NCBI RefSeq assembly: GCF_029109325.1
Contig: NZ_JAQKQJ010000005.1
Span: 186,001 to 250,000, forward strand
DNA length: 64,000 bases
DNA from: Nodosilinea sp. PGN35
GTDB taxonomy: Bacteria > Cyanobacteriota > Cyanobacteriia > Phormidesmidales > Phormidesmidaceae
Direction of reading: 5' to 3'
Positions 23,709 through 32,058 of the stretch are shown piece by piece. Position 1 is the stretch's first letter, and every line of letters starts with the position of its first letter. The translations under genes were made by a program, and so were the position numbers. Below the pieces are notes generated by a model, which did not search any database, was not told the origin of the DNA, and was given only the letters and a program-made list of their open reading frames with translations.

Positions 23709-24620
23709 CTAACGATGGGTGGGATCTAGACTATCGCGCAGGCGATCGCCCAGCGTGTTAATGCAAAGGACTGTGAGAAAAATTGCCACACCAGGGGCCA
23801 GCACCAGGTAGGGAGCGCTCTCGATATAGTTTTGGGCGTCGTAGAGCATGCGCCCCCAGGTGGGCACATCGGGGGGAAACCCCACCCCGAGAAAGCTCAG
23901 GGTAGACTCCGCCAACAGGGCATTGCCCACGCCAATCGTCGCCGCCACAATCACCGGCCCGAGGATATTGGGCAGCAGGTGGGTTTTGACAATGCCCCAG
24001 GGCCGCGCTCCCAGGGCCACCGCCGCCTGCACAAAGGTGCGCTGCTTCAGACTCAAGAACCCGGCCCGCACCAGGCGCGCCACCGACATCCAGCTCAAGC
24101 CGCCAATCAGCAGCACAATCAGCAGAAAAATGCCCCGTTCTGGCCCCAGGGCGCGGCGCACCGGGTCGCCCAGCAGATACACCACCAGCAGCACCAGCGG
24201 CAGCTGTGGCAGCGCCAAAAACAGGTCGGTGACCCGCATCAAAACCACATCTACCCAGCCGCCGCAGAACCCGGCCAAGGCCCCAATGCCCACCCCCAAA
24301 CTAATCCCCACCAGGGTCGCCGCCAGCCCCACCGCCAGGGAAATGCGGCCCCCCACCAGCAGCCGGGCCAGCTGATCTTGCCCCAGGTCGTTGGTGCCCA
24401 GGGGCTGCCCCACACCGGGCGGCAAAAAGGCGCGGCCAAAGTCAATGGTGCTGGGGGAACCGGGGTAGAGGAGGGGGCCGAGGGCGATCGCCAGCATCAG
24501 CATCCCCAGCACCACCAGGGCCAGTTGGGCGGTGCGATCGCCCCACAGCCGCTCCCAAATCCGATTTTTGCTCCTCTCTGGAGCTACAGATCCCGGTGCC
24601 AGGTCGGTGTTAATGGCCAT
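23709..24620 (-). CDS. Oligopeptide/dipeptide-type ABC transporter permease, DppC-like
   Basis: A 303-aa inner membrane permease of the peptide/nickel (OppC/DppC) family. The N-terminal OppC segment begins near residue 26 (RLWGDRTAQLALVVLGM) and the main permease domain follows, with the loop GGRISLAVGLAATLVGISLG and the coupling motif VQAAVALGARPWGIVKTH-LLPN. The start is the ATG at 24620, which overlaps the upstream dppB-like gene by 11 bases, typical of translational coupling. With its partner it would form the translocation channel. No binding protein or ATPase lies next to it in this window, so the substrate is unknown. Confidence 0.9.
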   Translation of the reverse strand: MAINTDLAPGSVAPERSKNRIWERLWGDRTAQLALVVLGMLMLAIALGPLLYPGSPSTIDFGRAFLPPGVGQPLGTNDLGQDQLARLLVGGRISLAVGLAATLVGISLGVGIGALAGFCGGWVDVVLMRVTDLFLALPQLPLVLLVVYLLGDPVRRALGPERGIFLLIVLLIGGLSWMSVARLVRAGFLSLKQRTFVQAAVALGARPWGIVKTHLLPNILGPVIVAATIGVGNALLAESTLSFLGVGFPPDVPTWGRMLYDAQNYIESAPYLVLAPGVAIFLTVLCINTLGDRLRDSLDPTHR

Positions 24621-25572
24621 AGCGCACCCGAGGGTCAATCACGCCGTAGAGAATATCGGCCACCAGGTTAAACGCCACCACCAGCACCGCGTAGATAAAG
24701 GCAATCCCCATCACCACGGGCGTATCGCTGCGGTAGATCGATTCGATCAGCAGCGCCCCAATTCCCGGCACCCGAAACACCTGCTCCGTCACCAGCGCCC
24801 CGGTAAAAATCGTCGGAATATCCAGCGCCACCAGCGTCACCACCGGAATCAGCGCATTGCGCAGCATGTGCAGGGTGACGATGCGCCAGCGGCCCAGCCC
24901 CTTCGCCCGCGCCGTTTTTACGTAGTTTTGGGGAATTTCTTCCAGCATGGCGGCCCGCACAAAGCGCAGCAGCACCGCCGTCTGAAACAGCACCAGAGTG
25001 GCGATCGGCATAATCGACTGCTTCAGCCACCGCCCCAGGCTATCCAAATCGCTCACCACCAGCTGATTGTCGTAGATAAAGGGCAACCAACCCAGCCGTA
25101 CGCTCAGCACAATGATCAGCACCAGCCCCGAAAAAAACGGCGGCGTCGAAAACCCCATAAACGCCAGCGTCGTAATCCCTCGATCGACCCAGGTGTTGTG
25201 CCGCAGCGCCGCCACCATCCCCAGGGGCAGCGCCAGGGCCACGCTCAGCAGGTAGGCCACCCCAATCACCCACAGGGTGACCGGCAACCGTTGGGCAATC
25301 AGCTCCGCCACCGGCAGCCGACTGGTAAACGAATAGCCCAAATTGCCGCTAAACAGCGCCACCGTCCATTTCAGATAGCGAATGGGAATGGGCTGGTCGA
25401 GGCCGAGCGATCGCACAATATTTTCCCGCACCTCCGGCGTAATCGCCGGATTCGTCGCCAGATCTCCCAGGGGATTACTCGGTGCCAGCGCCAGAATAAA
25501 GAAGATCACCGCGCTGATAGCCAGCAGCGTGGGGATGGCGATCAGCAGACGTTTGAGCAGGTAGCCGAGCAT
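24610..25572 (-). CDS. Oligopeptide/dipeptide-type ABC transporter permease, DppB-like
   Basis: A 320-aa permease of the OppB/DppB family. It starts with the characteristic MLGYLLKRLLIAIPTLLAIS segment, followed by the large periplasmic loop and the permease core. The coupling region reads QNYVKTARAKGLGRWRIV, followed by HMLRNALIPVV. Six membrane segments are expected. It precedes the DppC-like gene, overlapping it by 11 bases. Upstream lies an A/T-rich intergenic repeat (25612-25702), beyond which the 7TM-HD gene runs in the same direction. Confidence 0.92.
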   Translation of the reverse strand: MLGYLLKRLLIAIPTLLAISAVIFFILALAPSNPLGDLATNPAITPEVRENIVRSLGLDQPIPIRYLKWTVALFSGNLGYSFTSRLPVAELIAQRLPVTLWVIGVAYLLSVALALPLGMVAALRHNTWVDRGITTLAFMGFSTPPFFSGLVLIIVLSVRLGWLPFIYDNQLVVSDLDSLGRWLKQSIMPIATLVLFQTAVLLRFVRAAMLEEIPQNYVKTARAKGLGRWRIVTLHMLRNALIPVVTLVALDIPTIFTGALVTEQVFRVPGIGALLIESIYRSDTPVVMGIAFIYAVLVVAFNLVADILYGVIDPRVRYGH

Positions 25573-25611
25573 AGGAGAGCGATGGGGAAGATGAGGGGGA
25601 TGGGGAGAAGT

Positions 25612-25702
25612 TATGAATTTTGAGTTTTGAATTGTTTTGAATTGTTTTGACCAGAATTTAACTCAAAACTCATAACTCAAAATTCAACACTCACAACTCA
25701 TT
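25612..25702. repeat. A/T-rich intergenic repeat, third copy
   Basis: TGAATTTTGAGTT (25614-25626) is matched by AACTCAAAATTCA (25675-25687), and TTGAATTGTTTTGAATTG runs between the arms. G-rich DNA (25583-25608) precedes and a C-rich stretch (25705-25717) follows. The order G-rich, A/T-rich inverted repeat, C-rich is the same as at 10.9-11.5 kb and 39.9 kb. Confidence 0.75.
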
Positions 25703-25709
25703 CACTCCC

Positions 25710-28226
25710 CTACCCCACCTTCGGTGCCAGCGCCGCCTTTGGGTAGGCGATGCGCTTGTGGTTGTACTGCTGCCACACCTGCACAAAGATCTCGGCAATT
25801 AGGGTCATGTGGTCGCGGGTGAGGCCCGATTCTACCAGCTGGTTGTCTTTCCAGCGGGCGCGGAGGATACGGTTGACCATGGCCAGGGCTTCGTCGGGGG
25901 TGGCGTCGGTGAGCGATCGCAGCGCCGCCTCGCAGGAGTCGGCCAGCATGACAATGCCGGTCTCGGGCGACTGGGGAATGGGGCCATCGTAGCGGAAGTC
26001 AGACTCTTTCACCGCCAGGGCCGGTTCGTTCTTAGCCAGCTCCTGGGCCTGGTGGTAGAAATAGCTGATCAGCATGGTGCCCTGGTGCTCGGGGATAAAG
26101 GCGCGCACCGCCTTGGGCAACCGGCATTTGCGGGCCATGACAATGCCCTCGGTGACGTGCTTTTTGATGATGGTGGCGCTGAGCCAGGGGTCGTTGAGAT
26201 CGTCGTGCTTGTTGGGGCCGCCCATCTGGTTTTCGATGAAGCCCTGGGGGTCGTGCATTTTGCCGATGTCGTGGTAAAGCGTACCGGCCCGCACCAGCTC
26301 GACGTTGCAGCCCAGGGCGCGGGCGGCGGCCTCGGCCAGGCTCGACACAAACACCGTGTGCTGAAAGGTGCCCGGTGCTTCTGACGCCAGCCGCTTCAGC
26401 ATGGGCCGGTTGGGGTTCGACAGCTCCGCCAGGCGAATGGGGGTGACCAGGTCAAACAGGTGCTCGAGGTAGGGGCTGAGCCCCAGAGCCGCAATGCTGG
26501 AGATCACCCCGTAGACTCCCTGGAGGGCCGCCCCGGTGAGCATACCCGACCAGGCCGAGATCAGCGAAACCGGGCTGACGATGAGCGTGAGCAGCAGATA
26601 GACCACCCCCTGGGTGAGGCCGACGCCACCGCCCAGCAGGGCCAGTTCTTCGCGCGATCGCATGCGGCCCGCCAGCAGGCTGCACACCAGCGCCCCCGCT
26701 GTCCCGGCCATAAACGAAATGCTGCCCACCCCGGCACCCACCGGCAGCAGCACCGCCACCAGCACCACCAGCGTGCCCCCCAGCACCGGGCCATAGAAGC
26801 TGCCCGCCAAAAGACCAATGGCGGGCAGCCCGTAGGCCGCTATACCCACAATTTTCATCACCCCGGTGCTGACCACCATAGCCGACAGCAGCAGATAGTC
26901 TTTCTGGCGGAGCCGCTGGGGCACCCAACGCTCGACCAGCAAAAATAGGCCAACGCCTCCGGCCACCAGCCCGCCAAACATGGCCAGCCCCCAGTAGTTA
27001 AAGCGGCGCTGGCTGAGGTTAAAGCTATCGAGCAGCACAAACTTGCTCTGGGTGATGGGCTCTCCAGCAGCAACGATCAGCTCCCCCTGTTGCACTTCAA
27101 CGATTACGGGCTTGACGGCCTCTGCGGCCATATCGGCCTGGAGTCGGGTGCGATCGGTGTCTTCGACCAGGTTGGGCTGTAGGGTGGAGAGCAAAAGCTG
27201 GCGGGCCAGGGGTTCGATCGGTCGCGGCAGGGTGTCTTTGAGCTGGAGATAGGCCGCGCGATCGAGCACCTCCGGCGGCAAGCCAGAATGAATGCCCTGG
27301 GCCAGCATCCGCTCGGCGGCTTTGCGGATCTCAGCCTGGGCACTGCTCCACTCTTGCACCGGCAAATCAAACAGTGGAGCGGCCTCGGAGACGCCCTCGG
27401 CTTGGGCGGCCAGCAGCGACAGGTTCGCCATCGCTTCCTGATAGCTCTGGCGAGACTGTTCTACCGCCGTCAGGAGTCTTGCCAATTCTTGACTGCTCGA
27501 CCGCTGGCCGTAGGCCCACAGTTCCCCCAGGGCCGTCTGCTGGTCAGGGGTAATGGTCTGGTTGCGCAGCAGCGTTTCCAGGGGCACCTGCTCCCCCCGA
27601 GCGCTGTCGTCGGCCAGCGGATCGATCAGGCTGCGCAGTTTGAGCCAGGTGGCATCGTCGGAGCGGCGTAGGTAGATCTGCACCTGGGTGGACAGCACAC
27701 TGGTCGAGACGAAAGGCACGCCCCCCGCCTGCCGACGAATGTCGCCCACCTGGGCCATGAGGGCGGTGAGCGATCGCAGCACCGAGTCATTGACGGTGGT
27801 ATCCACCCGCAGCACCCGCAGCGCACCGTTGCGGGCGTCACGGCGTCGCTCTTCGGTGGTTTCTTTGTCTTCTACCTGTACATCGCCGGGGGCAAATACC
27901 GTATGGGGGGCAATGCTGCCCACCTGCAACCCGGGCTGGTTGTAGAAACGCTGCCCCAGAATAGCCGTCAGCCCCACGGTGGTCACGGCCAAAGCCACGC
28001 GGGGATAGCGAATATTTTTGCCCCGTCGCAGCGGATAGCAGGGCTGGGGTCGGCCCTGCCGCCGAGGCGCTCGTCCCCTCGACTCAGCCTCGGCCTCAGC
28101 CGACTTCACCCCCAAAGACAGCGATCGCGGCGACAGCGCAGAGGGCGGGGCAATCGGCTTCATCGCCCGCCGCTCCAGAGTCCACCAGCGCTCGACCGCA
28201 GCCACAATATCCTGAATTGCCTTCAT
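25710..28226 (-). CDS. 7TM-HD family phosphohydrolase
   Basis: An 838-aa membrane protein of the 7TM-HD (PgpH-like) family. The N-terminal cytoplasmic part is followed by one membrane segment (about residues 73-90), a periplasmic 7TMR-HDED sensor domain, a block of about seven membrane segments (about residues 420-590) and a C-terminal cytoplasmic HD domain with LVRAGTLYHDIGKM near residue 633 and KKHVTEGIVMARK. In Listeria, PgpH hydrolyses the second messenger cyclic di-AMP; the same is likely here since cyanobacteria make that nucleotide, but this is inference. The HD metal ligands His-Asp are intact. It stands alone. Confidence 0.9.
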   Translation of the reverse strand: MKAIQDIVAAVERWWTLERRAMKPIAPPSALSPRSLSLGVKSAEAEAESRGRAPRRQGRPQPCYPLRRGKNIRYPRVALAVTTVGLTAILGQRFYNQPGLQVGSIAPHTVFAPGDVQVEDKETTEERRRDARNGALRVLRVDTTVNDSVLRSLTALMAQVGDIRRQAGGVPFVSTSVLSTQVQIYLRRSDDATWLKLRSLIDPLADDSARGEQVPLETLLRNQTITPDQQTALGELWAYGQRSSSQELARLLTAVEQSRQSYQEAMANLSLLAAQAEGVSEAAPLFDLPVQEWSSAQAEIRKAAERMLAQGIHSGLPPEVLDRAAYLQLKDTLPRPIEPLARQLLLSTLQPNLVEDTDRTRLQADMAAEAVKPVIVEVQQGELIVAAGEPITQSKFVLLDSFNLSQRRFNYWGLAMFGGLVAGGVGLFLLVERWVPQRLRQKDYLLLSAMVVSTGVMKIVGIAAYGLPAIGLLAGSFYGPVLGGTLVVLVAVLLPVGAGVGSISFMAGTAGALVCSLLAGRMRSREELALLGGGVGLTQGVVYLLLTLIVSPVSLISAWSGMLTGAALQGVYGVISSIAALGLSPYLEHLFDLVTPIRLAELSNPNRPMLKRLASEAPGTFQHTVFVSSLAEAAARALGCNVELVRAGTLYHDIGKMHDPQGFIENQMGGPNKHDDLNDPWLSATIIKKHVTEGIVMARKCRLPKAVRAFIPEHQGTMLISYFYHQAQELAKNEPALAVKESDFRYDGPIPQSPETGIVMLADSCEAALRSLTDATPDEALAMVNRILRARWKDNQLVESGLTRDHMTLIAEIFVQVWQQYNHKRIAYPKAALAPKVG

Positions 28227-28389
28227 AGATTGAGACAGTTAAAGGGGGTGGGCAGAGGCCGGGGAACCCCAGTCTAAAAATGCAAGAGCGCCCACTTCCC
28301 CGCAACGCGCTTGGGCGGTCAGCCCAGTGGAGGGCTCTCTAGAAGCTATTATAGGCGGCGGCTCAGGGTCTGCGCCTGTGCCCCTTGAC

Positions 28390-29169
28390 TCAACCCCTCA
28401 GCCCCAGGGGCCCAGGGGAGGTCGTCCCCTGGGGAACGACCCCTGCCCAGCGACCGTGCAGTGCCGCCGCCAAGGCCACCAGGGCATCGCCCTCCAGCCC
28501 CCGCCACGGATCCAGGCGAGGGGGCGAATAGTCGAGCAGCCAGCGCTGGCGGAGAGCCGACCCGAGACTGGCCCGACCGCCTAACATCCCTGCCAGCAGG
28601 CTTACCAGGGCGATCGCCGCTGAGTTCCATCCCCGTCGGCAGGCCAGTCCCTGGGCCATAGTAAACTGGCCCTGGCTCTGCCCTACCAGGGCCAGGGCTT
28701 GGCCCACCGGGCTGGCTACGGCCTCCGAGGGGCGGTCGCCAGCGGCCATATTCAGTCCGGAGGCGGTTTTCATCGTTTGACAGAGCACGGTGAACAGCTG
28801 CTCACAGGCCAGGACAGCCTCCGCAGACAGCCCCAGAGCTGAGCCCCAGCAGTGCACTGAGGCTCGGCGGTGGCCGTGGGCGTCAGCCATCACCCACAGA
28901 ACGGGGAAAGCGCTGATCGAGACTGCCACCGGATTCGGCAGCGCCTGAAAGTGGGCCCGCCAAGCCAGGGGCTCTAGGCGACTCCCTTGAACACAGGCGG
29001 CGGCGGTTTGCAGCAGCCCACTCTGCCACTCCCCAGCCCCCTGGACGCAGCGGTCAGCGGCCATGCGATCGCCAATCACCACCGCCTCCAGGGCCGCCGT
29101 CAGGCGATCGCGCTGCGAACCAGCCTGCCCTCCCCGTTGCACCACCGCTTGAACCTCCGCTTGAACCAT
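28390..29169 (-). CDS. Hypothetical protein, possibly a remote ADP-ribosylglycohydrolase relative
   Basis: A 259-aa protein that I do not recognise with confidence. It is Ala/Gly-rich and predicted mainly helical, with stretches such as RDRLTAALEAVVIGDRM, AVSISAFPVLWVM, ALVSLLAGMLGGRASLG and WRGLEGDALVALAAALHG. The Gly-rich helix near residue 195 and the general helix pattern recall cyanobacterial proteins annotated as ADP-ribosylglycohydrolase-like, but the metal-binding aspartates of that family are not evident. No signal peptide. It lies between the 7TM-HD gene (downstream, same strand) and a divergent peptidoglycan-binding gene. Codon use is like that of the neighbours, which supports a real gene. 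Confidence 0.6.
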   Translation of the reverse strand: MVQAEVQAVVQRGGQAGSQRDRLTAALEAVVIGDRMAADRCVQGAGEWQSGLLQTAAACVQGSRLEPLAWRAHFQALPNPVAVSISAFPVLWVMADAHGHRRASVHCWGSALGLSAEAVLACEQLFTVLCQTMKTASGLNMAAGDRPSEAVASPVGQALALVGQSQGQFTMAQGLACRRGWNSAAIALVSLLAGMLGGRASLGSALRQRWLLDYSPPRLDPWRGLEGDALVALAAALHGRWAGVVPQGTTSPGPLGLRG

Positions 29170-29277
29170 GGTGTGTCTCCCTCGCCGCGTGTTTTTCTCA
29201 AAAGCCCTGCCCCAGAGCGTTTAGTTAAAGACCCGGTAAAAAGCCAGATGAAATTCGGGGGGGTGTAGTAGCCTATT

Positions 29278-29310
29278 CTTGACAGCAATCCTATAATGCT
29301 TGCTGTCAAG
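29278..29310. promoter_or_regulatory. Inverted repeat enclosing a TATAAT hexamer
   Basis: CTTGACAGCAA (29278-29288) and TTGCTGTCAAG (29300-29310) form a perfect 11-bp inverted repeat; the 11-base spacer contains TATAAT (29292-29297). It lies in the divergent gap, 48 bases ahead of the peptidoglycan-binding gene. TATAAT could be that gene's -10 element, with the repeat as an operator for a dimeric repressor, though I see no consensus -35 at the right distance. Confidence 0.5.
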
Positions 29311-29357
29311 CCCTTGGGGTTTTATCACAGTCTGTTGCCCTGCCTGGAGCTAAGTCT

Positions 29358-30110
29358 ATGTTCTGCGCCTCCCCTTTCATCCCACCCACGGCTCCAGGGG
29401 GGGCCAGACCGCGAACCTGGGCTGTCGCTGCGGCGATCGCCCTCGGCACCAGCTGCATAGTACCTGTCGCCTGGGCCCAAACCCCACCAGCTCAAACTCC
29501 ACCGGCCCAAACCCCGCCAGCGGGAGCCCCACCGGCCAGTCAGCCCGCCACCCCCACCGTTAGCGGCGGGCGCATTGTTCGGCCTACCCTTCAGCTGGGC
29601 AGCCAGGGCGAGTCAGTGCGAGAGCTTCAGTCGATGCTAATGCTGCTGGGCTACTACCCCGGCCCGGTCACCGGCCTGTACCAAGACGATACTGCCGCCG
29701 CCGCCCGCCGGTTTCAGACCGCTGCCGGCATTACCGCCGACGGCATTGTCGGCCCCGCCACCTGGAGTCGTCTGTTTCCGACACCCCCCAGCGAAGCCAA
29801 CCCACCCACCGCCGCCGCACCGGGCGAGACGCCCCCCGCCACTACCACCAGCGGTGCTGGCAGGCCGCCATCGACCACCCCCTCCAGCAGTGGCACCTCT
29901 CCAGCGACCCTCCCCGTGCTGCGCCCCGGCATGGAAGGAGAGGCCGTCCGCCAGCTGCAGCAGCGTCTGCGAACTAAAGGGTTTTACAATGGCGCGATCG
30001 ATGGGCTCTTTGGCAGTCAGACTGAAGCCGCCGTGCGCCGGGCTCAGACCGCCAACAACCTCACCGTAGATGGCATCGTTGGCCCCGCCACCTGGCGCGC
30101 GCTGAATTGA
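29358..30110 (+). CDS. Exported protein with two peptidoglycan-binding domains
   Basis: A 250-aa exported protein. A signal peptide ends at about VAWA-QTPP (residue 40), followed by a repeat-like Pro/Gln/Thr linker (TPPAQ units). Two PG_binding_1 domains follow: one at about residues 82-137, with LGSQGESVRELQSMLMLLG and GIVGPATWSRL, and one at about 193-250, with GMEGEAVRQLQQRLRTKG and GIVGPATWRAL. Between them is a Pro/Ser/Thr-rich spacer. Such domains hold proteins to the cell wall; no catalytic domain is present, so it is probably a wall-binding or structural protein. It ends 33 bases before a strong hairpin. Confidence 0.9.
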   Translation: MFCASPFIPPTAPGGARPRTWAVAAAIALGTSCIVPVAWAQTPPAQTPPAQTPPAGAPPASQPATPTVSGGRIVRPTLQLGSQGESVRELQSMLMLLGYYPGPVTGLYQDDTAAAARRFQTAAGITADGIVGPATWSRLFPTPPSEANPPTAAAPGETPPATTTSGAGRPPSTTPSSSGTSPATLPVLRPGMEGEAVRQLQQRLRTKGFYNGAIDGLFGSQTEAAVRRAQTANNLTVDGIVGPATWRALN

Positions 30111-30142
30111 CGGCATCGACCAAAGCGGCCAGCTCTATGACA

Positions 30143-30189
30143 ACAGCCGCCGAACCTGAAGGTTTGGCGGCTGTAGGCCCTACTAGGGC
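30143..30189. terminator. Tandem hairpins between convergent genes
   Basis: A 14-bp stem (30143-30156 with 30161-30174; one G-T pair, loop TGAA) is followed by a 5-bp stem GCCCT/AGGGC (30177-30189). It lies 33 bases after the peptidoglycan-binding gene and 27 bases before the end of the convergent small membrane-protein gene. No T-run follows on either side, so termination in either direction is plausible rather than certain. Confidence 0.6.
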
Positions 30190-30215
30190 AGATGCTAAAC
30201 GCTAAGTCTAGACGC

Positions 30216-30515
30216 TCAGTCTGGCTGAACAAACCAGTCGCTGAGCCCGAGGTTCGCGTCTGGCAGAGTGGCGCTGGCGTAGGTGGAGTAAGGAATATCT
30301 AGGGATTCTAGAGTAGACACCTGCCGGTCAGCGTGATTCATGTAGAGCATATAGTTGCCCATAAGAAAGTAAACGCCCATTAGGGCCGCCGCCGACGAGG
30401 CCACCAAAAAACCCGCCAGCATCAGGGAAAATTCCTGACCTTTGACGGCCTGCTCCATCAGGCGGAGCGCCCAGGCCACCAGAGCAATAACAATAGTCAG
30501 GATAAGCAGCAACAT
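30216..30515 (-). CDS. Small membrane protein, function unknown
   Basis: A 99-aa protein with two predicted membrane segments: LLLILTIVIALVAWALRLM at the start and LMLAGFLVASSAAALMGVYF from about residue 31. The C-terminal 45 residues are hydrophilic (ESLDIPYSTYASATLPD) and would lie on one side of the membrane. I do not recognise the family. The ATG at 30515 has no strong ribosome-binding site. Its coding character and the terminator-like hairpin beyond its stop support a real gene. It lies between a peptidoglycan-binding gene and hisF, with no obvious shared role. Confidence 0.6.
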   Translation of the reverse strand: MLLLILTIVIALVAWALRLMEQAVKGQEFSLMLAGFLVASSAAALMGVYFLMGNYMLYMNHADRQVSTLESLDIPYSTYASATLPDANLGLSDWFVQPD

Positions 30516-30652
30516 GGAGCAACTGTCGTATGTAACGATACGGATAGTCAGATGAACGACTAACTCGCTATGTTACACATCGTAACAGGCATTCATAAAA
30601 CCAGCATGGGTTTCACAGAATGTCTTCAGGTTTGCCGGGGTGCCTGCCAAAT

Positions 30653-31423
30653 CTAAGTCAGGCGTACGGGCACCTGGCGATCGCGCAAATGCTCCTTCAC
30701 CTGCTGCACCGTCAGCTGCCCGTAGTGGAGCAGCGAGGCCAGCAGCGCCGCCTCGGCCCTCCCCTCGGTGAGGGCCTGGTGAATGTGCTCGCAGTTGCCC
30801 GCCCCACCGGAGGCAATCACCGGCACCGGCACCCGCTCGGCAATGGCGCGGGTGAGATCGAGGTCGTAGCCCGCCTGGGTACCGTCGGCATCCATGCTGG
30901 TGACCAGCAGCTCGCCCGCCCCCTGATTCACCACTTCCTCGGCCCAGGCCAGGGCATCGAGGCCGGTATTCTCGCGACCGCCGCGCACATAGACATCCCA
31001 GCCGGGGTTGCCGGGGTCGAGGCGGCGGCGGGCGTCAATGGCCACCACAATACACTGCGCCCCAAAGCGATCGCTGGCTGCGGCAATCAGCTCGGGCCGC
31101 TTCACCGCCGCCGAGTTGATGCTGACCTTGTCGGCCCCGGCTCGTAACAATTTTTTAATGGTCTCTAAGGATTGCACCCCGCCGCCCACCGTGAGGGGAA
31201 TGAAAACCTGCTCCGCCGTACGGTACACCACGTCGTAGATAATGTCGCGGTCTTCATGGGTGGCGGTGATGTCGAGGAACACCAGCTCGTCGGCCCCCGC
31301 TTGGTTATAGGCCTGGGCCAGCTCAACCGGGTCACCCGCGTCGCGCAAATCGACAAAGTTAACCCCCTTTACCACTCGCCCAGCCTTCACATCCAGGCAG
31401 GGCACAATTCGTTTCGCCAGCAT
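30653..31423 (-). CDS. hisF: Imidazole glycerol phosphate synthase cyclase subunit
   Basis: A 256-aa TIM-barrel enzyme that, with the glutaminase HisH, makes imidazole glycerol phosphate and AICAR in histidine synthesis. The two catalytic aspartates are Asp11 in [16 protein letters not shown] and the one in [10 protein letters not shown] at mid-protein. The phosphate-binding segments [18 protein letters not shown] and [10 protein letters not shown] are intact. The ATG at 31423 has an excellent AAGGAGAAGG site; the frame is open upstream but unrelated. It is not in a his operon here, as is usual in cyanobacteria. Confidence 0.96.
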   Translation of the reverse strand: MLAKRIVPCLDVKAGRVVKGVNFVDLRDAGDPVELAQAYNQAGADELVFLDITATHEDRDIIYDVVYRTAEQVFIPLTVGGGVQSLETIKKLLRAGADKVSINSAAVKRPELIAAASDRFGAQCIVVAIDARRRLDPGNPGWDVYVRGGRENTGLDALAWAEEVVNQGAGELLVTSMDADGTQAGYDLDLTRAIAERVPVPVIASGGAGNCEHIHQALTEGRAEAALLASLLHYGQLTVQQVKEHLRDRQVPVRLT

Positions 31424-31568
31424 TGCCTTCTCCTTAGTTTCCCCCGACGGCAAATTAACCCGTTCCCCCGCTCCACAATAGAGGATTATGACGATCACCA
31501 GGGGGCAAGACGCTGATACACTGTGTCTTGGTTTTATCGTTGGAATGCAGTTGGAGCCCTTAGCAGAC

Positions 31569-31769
31569 ATGGCTTTAGAGATTGGCCAGCAGGTGAAAGT
31601 ATCCCGGCTACGCGATCGAGTTTCGAAGGATGTGGCGACGTATCTTGGCAAGCGCGGCGTTGTGAGCAACTTTAAAATGGTAGACGGCAGCGGCGTGGGC
31701 GTCGTCGTCGAGTTTGAAGACCGCTACACCACCTGGTTCTTCGAAGATGAGCTGTCTGTGGTTCAGTAG
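31569..31769 (+). CDS. DUF2862 small protein
   Basis: A 66-aa protein of the DUF2862 family found across cyanobacteria and some plastid-bearing organisms: [18 protein letters not shown], then [19 protein letters not shown] and WFFEDEL. The fold looks like a small beta barrel, with similarity in pattern to KOW/SH3-like domains. No function is known. The start is the ATG at 31569; in-frame upstream codons to 31488 lack the family pattern. It diverges from hisF. The 289-base spacer that follows, up to get3d, holds no gene I can see; a short GC-rich hairpin (GCCTCG/CGAGGC) lies just after the stop. Confidence 0.85.
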   Translation: MALEIGQQVKVSRLRDRVSKDVATYLGKRGVVSNFKMVDGSGVGVVVEFEDRYTTWFFEDELSVVQ

Positions 31770-32058
31770 CGCTGGCCTCGCCGAGGCACTTGAGCCGAGG
31801 CAATTTAGTAGAGCTGCTGAGGTCTGCAATACCCTTCCCGCCTCCCTAAATCACGGGGGCATGCAGCGGCAAAGCCACAGCTTAAACGCAGGCAATGCCC
31901 AGGAAATCTCCTCTTTTAGGCCGATTCCACCGCTACTAGTCCCCGGGATGATCGGCATAGGTTCCCAGAGCGGAGACCCGGGGCAGGTTCGCTTCGGTGC
32001 AATTCTAGGCAACCTTTGAGCGGTGATGACCTGACCAACGCGTAGGCTCTGTTTTTCT

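Noticed and set aside
24532..25623. Plus-strand frames opposite the permease genes (His/Gln/Arg-rich products)
   Set aside because: The composition is that of reversed hydrophobic codons; the minus-strand permeases are unambiguous.
29279..29297. TTGACA and TATAAT as a -35/-10 pair
   Set aside because: Only seven bases separate them; a working spacing is about 17. The inverted repeat explains the TTGACA.
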